From Halorubrum aidingense JCM 13560 (GTDB lineage: Archaea > Halobacteriota > Halobacteria > Halobacteriales > Haloferacaceae), in the NCBI RefSeq assembly GCF_000336995.1, contig NZ_AOJI01000033.1:45440-109439 (forward strand): a stretch of DNA of 64,000 nucleotides, given 5' to 3'. Made by a program: the position numbers and the translations under genes. Each line of letters opens with the position of its first letter. The stretch's first letter is position 1. The notes under the pieces are model-generated. The model saw only the letters and a program-made list of their open reading frames with translations. It was not told the origin of the DNA and did not search any database. Shown here piece after piece: positions 59,363 to 64,000 of this stretch.

Positions 59363-59372
59363 AAGTATTTAG
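59363..59372 (+). promoter_or_regulatory. Candidate TATA box for the gene at 59396
   Basis: AAGTATTTAG, 24-33 nt before the ATG at 59396; supports that start and a leaderless mRNA. Confidence 0.5.
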
Positions 59373-59395
59373 GAGACGGACGAATTTCTACGGAT

Positions 59396-59854
59396 ATGCG
59401 ACGAATCGATCCGGGCGAGCGCTGGGGCGACGTGATTGCCGACAGCGAGGCGACGGCCGACGCGTTCCGCGAGCGGGACTGGACCGCGATCGCCGCTCAC
59501 CCGGGCGACGTGAATCCGGTCACCGACGCGACGCGGCTCGACGTGCTGTTGCCAGGCTCGGAGTTCGACGCGGCGAACGAGGCGGTCGGCGACGCCGCGA
59601 TCGACACGGTCCGCGTGTACGCCGCGTCCGCGGACGGCGTCGAGTATCGGCTCGTCGTCGCGGAGGACGCGGACGCGGCGATCGCCGTCTGCGTGCCGAC
59701 GTATCTCGGCGCCGCCGAGTTCGACGCGCTCCGCGAGGCGGTCGGCGCGGACGGCACGCTCACGGTTCGGCTCCGCCCCCTCGACGACCGCGACGTGGTC
59801 GAGATCGAGATGACCGACCCCGACGTCTTCTTCGAGCCCGAGTCGGACGCCTGA
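59396..59854 (+). CDS. Small conserved haloarchaeal protein, paralogue of 45552-46052
   Basis: 152 residues, acidic and soluble, of unknown function. It aligns along its length with the product of 45552-46052: W-x-x-V-I (WGDVIADSEATADAFRERDW), WTAIAAHPGDVNPV, LDVLLPGSEFD, a middle strand region with EYRLVV, and TDPDVFFEP near the end. It is divergent from the binding-protein gene of the second peptide importer, just as its paralogue is divergent from the first importer. ATG at 59396 is supported by a TATA box at 59363. Its stop lies inside a 32-bp tandem repeat, so the C-terminal end may vary between strains. Confidence 0.76.
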   Translation: MRRIDPGERWGDVIADSEATADAFRERDWTAIAAHPGDVNPVTDATRLDVLLPGSEFDAANEAVGDAAIDTVRVYAASADGVEYRLVVAEDADAAIAVCVPTYLGAAEFDALREAVGADGTLTVRLRPLDDRDVVEIEMTDPDVFFEPESDA

Positions 59855-59925
59855 GACGGGTAACGCCCCCCGAGCCAGACGCCTGAGGCGGGTAACGCCT
59901 CTTGAGTCAGACGCCTGAGACGGCT
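59846..59925 (+). repeat. 32-bp tandem repeat including a stop codon
   Basis: GACGCCTGAGRCGGGTAACG starts at 59846, 59878 and (partial) 59910, period 32 bp. The first unit contains the last codons and TGA stop of the gene at 59396; later units carry copies of that end downstream. Confidence 0.8.
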
Positions 59926-60012
59926 CAACGCTCGCGCGTAACGCACGCGCATGTGTATCGCGCCGAGAGAACACTTCGACGTATTCATAGTTGTGCGATC
60001 ACGATCATCTGT

Positions 60013-60726
60013 ATGAATCGAGCAGAGAAGGCGGCCCTCCAGCTGCAGGCGGTCGCCGTGTTACGGATGCTGAAGGAGACGCGGACCTACGAGGAGCTGT
60101 CGACGGTGACGGGGCTGCCGGCCGGCGACCTCAACCGGTACGTGAACGGCCACGTGCTCCCGGGCACCGACCGGGCGAGCGAGGTCGTCGAGGCGGTCGG
60201 TCGCGACGCACTCGCCGACGAACTGCTCGCTCGCGTCGAGTTCGACGACGAGGGGTACGTCGACAACTCCGGAGTCGTCTTCGATCAGTCGTTCCTCGAC
60301 CTGGTCGCGCCCGTCGCCGCGGAGACGTTCGGGTTCGAGTCACCGGACGTCGTGCTCACCGCCGCCACCGACGGGATCACCCTCGGCGCGGCGATGGCCT
60401 CCTTCTTCGACGCGCGGCTCGCGTACGCCAAGAAGTCGAAAGAGACCGCCGTCGAGGAGTTCATCGAGTCGCGCCAGCGACTCGCGTCCGGGATCGAACT
60501 CACCTACTACCTCCCCGCGAGCGCCATCGACGCCGGCGACACCGTCCTCGTCGTCGACGACCTGATCCGGTCGGGCGAGACCCAAGAGCTCCTCTTGGAC
60601 ATCGCGCTGCAGGCGGACGCCGACATCACCGGCGTGTTCACCCTCATCGCGGTCGGCGACGAGGGGATGGAACGCGCGCGAGCGATCACCGACGCGCCGG
60701 TCGGTGCGCTGACCACCTTCGAGTAG
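60013..60726 (+). CDS. gfcR: GfcR-type transcriptional regulator (HTH plus phosphoribosyltransferase-like domain)
   Basis: A 237-residue protein with an N-terminal helix-turn-helix (about 10-60: LRMLKETRTYEELSTVTGLP, AGDLNRYVNGHVLPGTDRA) and a C-terminal type I phosphoribosyltransferase fold (about 80-230) with the PRPP loop VLVVDDLIRSGET. It matches the haloarchaeal orotate-PRTase-like regulators typified by GfcR, which controls sugar-degradation genes in Haloferax. A PurR-like response to PRPP or nucleotides is an alternative, as a nucleobase permease gene follows on the same strand. ATG at 60013; a TATTCATAG box is 23-31 nt upstream. Confidence 0.87.
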   Translation: MNRAEKAALQLQAVAVLRMLKETRTYEELSTVTGLPAGDLNRYVNGHVLPGTDRASEVVEAVGRDALADELLARVEFDDEGYVDNSGVVFDQSFLDLVAPVAAETFGFESPDVVLTAATDGITLGAAMASFFDARLAYAKKSKETAVEEFIESRQRLASGIELTYYLPASAIDAGDTVLVVDDLIRSGETQELLLDIALQADADITGVFTLIAVGDEGMERARAITDAPVGALTTFE

Positions 60727-60786
60727 CTCGCGATACCCACGTTCGCGCATTTTCCTTAGCTGGCTGACGCCTCAAAACGAATTTCG

Positions 60787-60802
60787 ATCCACATCTGTGG
60801 AT
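60787..60802. promoter_or_regulatory. 16-bp inverted repeat upstream of the NCS2 permease
   Basis: ATCCACATCTGTGGAT has perfect 7-bp arms around TC. It ends about 24 bp before the probable TATA box (GCTTATCAC, 60826-60834), a typical spot for an activator or repressor site. The neighbouring GfcR-type protein is the obvious candidate to bind it. Confidence 0.5.
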
Positions 60803-60862
60803 ACATACCGGCGTCTTTCAGCAAGGCTTATCACCCGATCCGGAGGTATCCTCACCTGTTCA

Positions 60863-62242
60863 ATGGGGCTTACAGACATGCTGGCGGCGCGGTTCAACGT
60901 GGAGGCGCACGACTCCGACGTCCGTACGGAGCTTGTCGCGGGGCTCACCACCTTCCTCGCGATGTCGTACATCATCGTCGTGAATCCGTTCATCCTCGCG
61001 GAGGCGATTCAGATCCCCGGCTACGAGTTCTTCGAGGTGGTCCAGATGATCGCGATCTCGACGATCGTCGCCTCGGCGATCGCGACGCTGGTCATGGCGC
61101 TGTACGCCAATCGACCGTTCGGGCTCGCGCCCGGGATGGGGCTCAACGCGTTCTTCGCGTTCACCGTCGTGATCGGGTTGGGAATCTCTTGGCAGACGGC
61201 GCTCGCCGCCGTCTTCGTCGAAGGGGTGCTGTTCATGGCGCTGACCGCCGTCGGCGCGCGGAAGTACATCATTCAGCTGTTCCCGGAGCCGGTCAAGCGC
61301 GCGGTCGGCGCCGGTATCGGGCTGTTCTTACTGTTCATCGGCCTCCAAGAGCTCCAGCTCGTCGTTCCCGACGACGCGACGCTGGTCACGCTCGGCGGCG
61401 TCTTCGGGAACCCGTGGGCGATCCTCGGGATTCTCGGGCTGGCGCTGACGTTCGCGCTGTGGGCCCGCGGCATCACCGGTGCCATCATCATCGGCATCCT
61501 GACGACCGCGGCGGCCGGCTGGGCGCTCACCTTCGCGGGCGTGTTCGAGCGCGGCGTCGTCACGCCCGAGACGCTCCCCGCGGCGCAGTACGACATCACT
61601 CCGCTCGCGGGTGCGTTCGTGGACGGGCTCGCCGACATCGAGCCGCTCACGTTCGCGCTCGTCGTGTTCACGTTCTTCTTCGTCGACTTCTTCGACACCG
61701 CCGGGACCCTCATCGGCGTCTCGCAGTTCGGTGACTTCCTCGACGAGGACGGCGACCTCCCGGAGATGGAGAAGCCGCTGATGGCCGACGCGGTCGGTAC
61801 CACCGTCGGCGCGATGATCGGCACCTCCACGGTGACGACGTACATCGAGTCGTCGGCCGGCATCGAGGAGGGCGGTCGCACCGGACTCACCGCGCTCGTC
61901 GTCGCGCTCGGGTTCATCGCGTCGCTGGCGCTGATCCCGTTCGTCGCCGCGATCCCCGAGTACGCCTCGTTCATCGCGCTGATCGTCGTCGGCGTGATGA
62001 TGCTCCAGGGGCTCGTCGAGGTCGACTGGTCGAACCCGGCGTGGGCGGTCTCCGCGGGGCTCACCGTCACCGTGATGCCGTTCGCCTACTCGATCGCCGA
62101 CGGGCTCGCGGCCGGGATCGTCGCCTACCCGCTGATCAAAGTCGCCCTCGGCGAGTACAACGACGTCCGGCTCGGGCAGTACGTCCTCGCGGTGCTGCTC
62201 GTCGTCTACTACGTGTTACAGACGCGCGGCGTCATCCTGTAG
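60863..62242 (+). CDS. NCS2 nucleobase permease (AzgA-like)
   Basis: A 459-residue permease with about 12-14 membrane helices of the AzgA branch of NCS2, which takes up adenine, guanine or hypoxanthine with H+. Signatures: ELVAGLTTFLAMSYIIVVNP near the start, LAPGMGLNAFFAFTVVIG, FFFVDFFDTAGTLIGVSQFG and GTSTVTTYIESSAGIEEGGR, which include the acidic substrate-binding residue. The ATG at 60863 matches the family N-terminus and is 29-37 nt from the TATA box. It follows the GfcR-type regulator gene on the same strand by 136 bp, so nucleobase or PRPP-linked regulation is plausible. Confidence 0.92.
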   Translation: MGLTDMLAARFNVEAHDSDVRTELVAGLTTFLAMSYIIVVNPFILAEAIQIPGYEFFEVVQMIAISTIVASAIATLVMALYANRPFGLAPGMGLNAFFAFTVVIGLGISWQTALAAVFVEGVLFMALTAVGARKYIIQLFPEPVKRAVGAGIGLFLLFIGLQELQLVVPDDATLVTLGGVFGNPWAILGILGLALTFALWARGITGAIIIGILTTAAAGWALTFAGVFERGVVTPETLPAAQYDITPLAGAFVDGLADIEPLTFALVVFTFFFVDFFDTAGTLIGVSQFGDFLDEDGDLPEMEKPLMADAVGTTVGAMIGTSTVTTYIESSAGIEEGGRTGLTALVVALGFIASLALIPFVAAIPEYASFIALIVVGVMMLQGLVEVDWSNPAWAVSAGLTVTVMPFAYSIADGLAAGIVAYPLIKVALGEYNDVRLGQYVLAVLLVVYYVLQTRGVIL

Positions 62243-62321
62243 CGAGGCCGGTCGTCCACCGCCGTTCGACGCCGTTTTCACTCGATTCCGATTCGGTGAA
62301 AAAACCCCCGCGTGAGGTAGC

Positions 62322-62329
62322 TTTATTTT
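62322..62329 (+). promoter_or_regulatory. TATA box of the malyl-CoA lyase-like gene
   Basis: TTTATTTT, 30-37 nt before the ATG at 62359, the only AT-rich segment in the 116-bp spacer. Confidence 0.5.
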
Positions 62330-62358
62330 CATGGAAAAGCGTGATAGATCCGCCATAT

Positions 62359-63270
62359 ATGACGGACGTTACCCTTCGCCGAACCCAGTTGGCGACGCCG
62401 GCGAGCGACGAGAAAATGATGCACTCGGCGGCCGACAGCGACGCCGACGAGGTGTTCCTCGACTTGGAGGACTCGGTCGCACCGAACGCCAAGCCGGCGG
62501 CCCGCGAGCCGCTGATCGAGGCGGCCCGCGAGGAGGACTGGAGCGATAAGGTCCTCAGCTTCCGGATGAACGGTATCGACACGAAGTGGTGGTACGACGA
62601 CCTGATCACCGTCGTCGGCGAGGCCGGCGAGCACATCGACGACGTGATCATTCCGAAGGTCAAGTCCGCGAGCGACATCCACACCGTCGAGAACCTGCTC
62701 CACCAGATCGAGGTGAACAACGACTTGGAGGTCGGCGGTATCGGACTCGAACCGCAGATCGAAGACGGCGAGGGGATCCACAACGTCCACGAGATAGCCC
62801 ACGCCTCCGACCGGCTCTCGTCGATCATCTTCGGCCCGGGCGACTACTCCGCGGCGATGGGGACGCCCGGACTCGACATCGGCCAGTTCCCGGAGTACCC
62901 CGGCCACTACTGGCACCACGCGCTCTCGGAGTGCAACTCCGCGGCGAAGTCCGCCGGTCTGCCGTGTCTCGACGGTCCGTACGCGGACATCGAAGACGCC
63001 GACGGCTTCCGCGAGTCGGCCGGGAACGCCAACATGATCGGCTGTGACGGCAAGTGGGCGATCCACCCCTCGCAGATCGAGATCGGTAACGAGGTGTTCG
63101 CGCCGGACCCGGAGACCGCCGAGCGCGCCAAGCGCATCGTCGACGCCTACGCCGAGGCCATGGAGGAGGGCAAAGGCGCCGTGAGCGTCGACGGCCAGAT
63201 GGTCGACGAGGCGACCAACAAGATGGCCCAAGACATCGTCGAGACCGCCGAAGCGGCCGGTATTCTGTAA
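62359..63270 (+). CDS. HpcH/HpaI-CitE family lyase, probable L-malyl-CoA/beta-methylmalyl-CoA lyase
   Basis: A 303-residue TIM-barrel C-C lyase. The metal and CoA-binding landmarks are ADEVFLDLEDSVAPNAKPAA, SFRMNGIDTKWWYDD, VIIPKVKSASDI, GLEPQIEDGEGIHNVHEIAH and IIFGPGDYSAAMG. The C-terminal lid has IGCDGKWAIHPSQIEIGNEV. Haloarchaeal members cleave or form beta-methylmalyl-CoA or malyl-CoA in the methylaspartate cycle and related acetate assimilation; no other genes of that cycle are in the window, so a citrate lyase-like role on another acyl-CoA is possible. ATG 62359 has a TATA box 30-37 nt upstream. Confidence 0.85.
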   Translation: MTDVTLRRTQLATPASDEKMMHSAADSDADEVFLDLEDSVAPNAKPAAREPLIEAAREEDWSDKVLSFRMNGIDTKWWYDDLITVVGEAGEHIDDVIIPKVKSASDIHTVENLLHQIEVNNDLEVGGIGLEPQIEDGEGIHNVHEIAHASDRLSSIIFGPGDYSAAMGTPGLDIGQFPEYPGHYWHHALSECNSAAKSAGLPCLDGPYADIEDADGFRESAGNANMIGCDGKWAIHPSQIEIGNEVFAPDPETAERAKRIVDAYAEAMEEGKGAVSVDGQMVDEATNKMAQDIVETAEAAGIL

Positions 63271-63477
63271 CCGCCCGGCCACGCGCACGACCCGTTCACT
63301 CTCGACACACCGACGTTTTCGCGTCGCTCGCGTCTCGGAGCACGGCGCTCCGAACGGTAGCACGCGTGGCGGCGAACTACTCACCGGTTGATTTCGCGAC
63401 CGCTCTCCGACGGCGGTTGGCAGACCAAGCGCGGTATTATCCACCGAGTTCACTGCAAACGCGCACCTCCGGTCGAC

Positions 63478-64000
63478 TCACGAGTCCGTTGCCGACTCGT
63501 CGGTCCACCAATATAACGTGAGACTGACGGCCTTGTCGAGGCCGAAGACGCCGGACCTCCGGTCGACGCTCGCGGTGTGCGGTACACTCAGTTCGACGCG
63601 GGAACCGCCGTCGAACTGGATCGCGATCCCGGACTCGGTTTCGGCGAGCGTCTCCGCGACCGAATCCAGTCGCCCGAGCAGTTCCGACCGATCCACGGTG
63701 GAGTCGTCGCGATCCGACCGCCGGGGCACCCCGCCGAACACCGGGTCGACGTCGACGTCGCTGGACCGGTTCGAGAAAACCGCGTTGATCGCCGCCCCGA
63801 TCAGCAGTAGCAGGCCGATGACGTAGAGCCACGTCAACAGGACGAGGATGCTCGCGACGAGGTTGCCGCCGGTCGCTCCGGATTTGAAGAGCGTGAACAC
63901 GGCCTGGGCGATCGCGATGCCGACGGCGGCGAACGCGGTCCCGGGGACGATCTCCAGCGGAGCGACATCGGTATCCGGGAAGATGTAGTACATCGGGTAG
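63478..64000 (-). CDS. YihY/BrkB family membrane protein (C-terminal part)
   Basis: The C-terminal 174 or so residues of a YihY/BrkB (virulence factor BrkB-like) membrane protein; the 5-prime end runs off the right edge of the window. The conserved PxMYYIFPDTDV-type segment, VPGTAFAAVGIAIAQAVFTL, and the last membrane helix LVLLTWLYVIGLLLLIGAAI lead into NAVFSNR. A cytoplasmic tail of about 95 residues follows, with an amphipathic helix (DRSELLGRLDSVAETLAETE) and a small strand-rich end. The function of the family is unsettled (once mis-assigned as RNase BN). The tail looks like a haloarchaeal addition. Confidence 0.88.
   Translation of the reverse strand, partial: YPMYYIFPDTDVAPLEIVPGTAFAAVGIAIAQAVFTLFKSGATGGNLVASILVLLTWLYVIGLLLLIGAAINAVFSNRSSDVDVDPVFGGVPRRSDRDDSTVDRSELLGRLDSVAETLAETESGIAIQFDGGSRVELSVPHTASVDRRSGVFGLDKAVSLTLYWWTDESATDS

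Noticed and set aside
45552..59854. Whole peptide-transporter block as one recent inverted duplication
   Set aside because: One importer has fused ATPases with an insert and a different gene order, and the binding proteins and small proteins are well diverged.

Overview
The window is chromosomal DNA from a halophilic archaeon of the class Halobacteria, most likely Halorubrum or a close relative. The DNA is very GC-rich. Almost every protein is strongly acidic. Promoters are single TTTAWA-type boxes about 25-35 nt upstream of start codons, so many mRNAs are probably leaderless. Exported proteins carry Tat signals with lipoboxes, and the A-type ATP synthase, CobY, CbiZ, GfcR and F420 reductase are archaeal. 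The genus is an inference. I see no rRNA, tRNA, CRISPR array or intact insertion sequence.

Layout. Positions 1-7432 hold the end of the A-type ATP synthase operon (atpA, atpB, then atpD). A 4.2-kb insert of envelope genes splits atpB from atpD; it includes a membrane-anchored HTH protein. From 7453 to 24000 there are housekeeping genes: photolyase, ilvA, cysS, pheA, a CbiX cobaltochelatase with a DR2241-type Fe-S partner, topA, a PAS histidine kinase, DUF192, glutaredoxin, an HNH nuclease and a zinc alcohol dehydrogenase. A dispersed, hairpin-bearing repeat family sits between these genes at 11101, 13022 and 22083, with partial copies at 22366 and 30348. Positions 24504-30310 hold a DAACS symporter and a type IV pilus ATPase/membrane-platform pair.

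Positions 30520-39818 are one tightly overlapping operon for late cobalamin assembly and salvage: cobT, cbiA, cbiB, cobS, cobY, cobD, cbiZ, cobA, cbiP. It amidates the corrin ring (CbiA, CbiP), adenosylates it (CobA), supplies and attaches aminopropanol phosphate (CobD, CbiB), activates it with GMP (CobY), joins the lower ligand (CobT, CobS) and remodels scavenged corrinoids (CbiZ). A perfect inverted repeat overlaps its probable promoter. Thioredoxin, a HemAT globin-coupled transducer, a phosphohexomutase, an F420:NADP reductase and a prenyl synthase follow up to 45545.

Positions 45552-59854 hold two complete Dpp/Opp-type peptide ABC transporters that point at each other. Each outer end is divergently paired with a gene of one shared small uncharacterised protein family, which gives the block a mirror symmetry. 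The right end (60013-64000) has a GfcR-type regulator, an NCS2 purine/pyrimidine permease, a malyl-CoA lyase-like protein and the C-terminal part of a YihY/BrkB membrane protein. The observations I rank highest are the repeat family with compensating hairpin changes and the symmetric small-protein/peptide-transporter arrangement.
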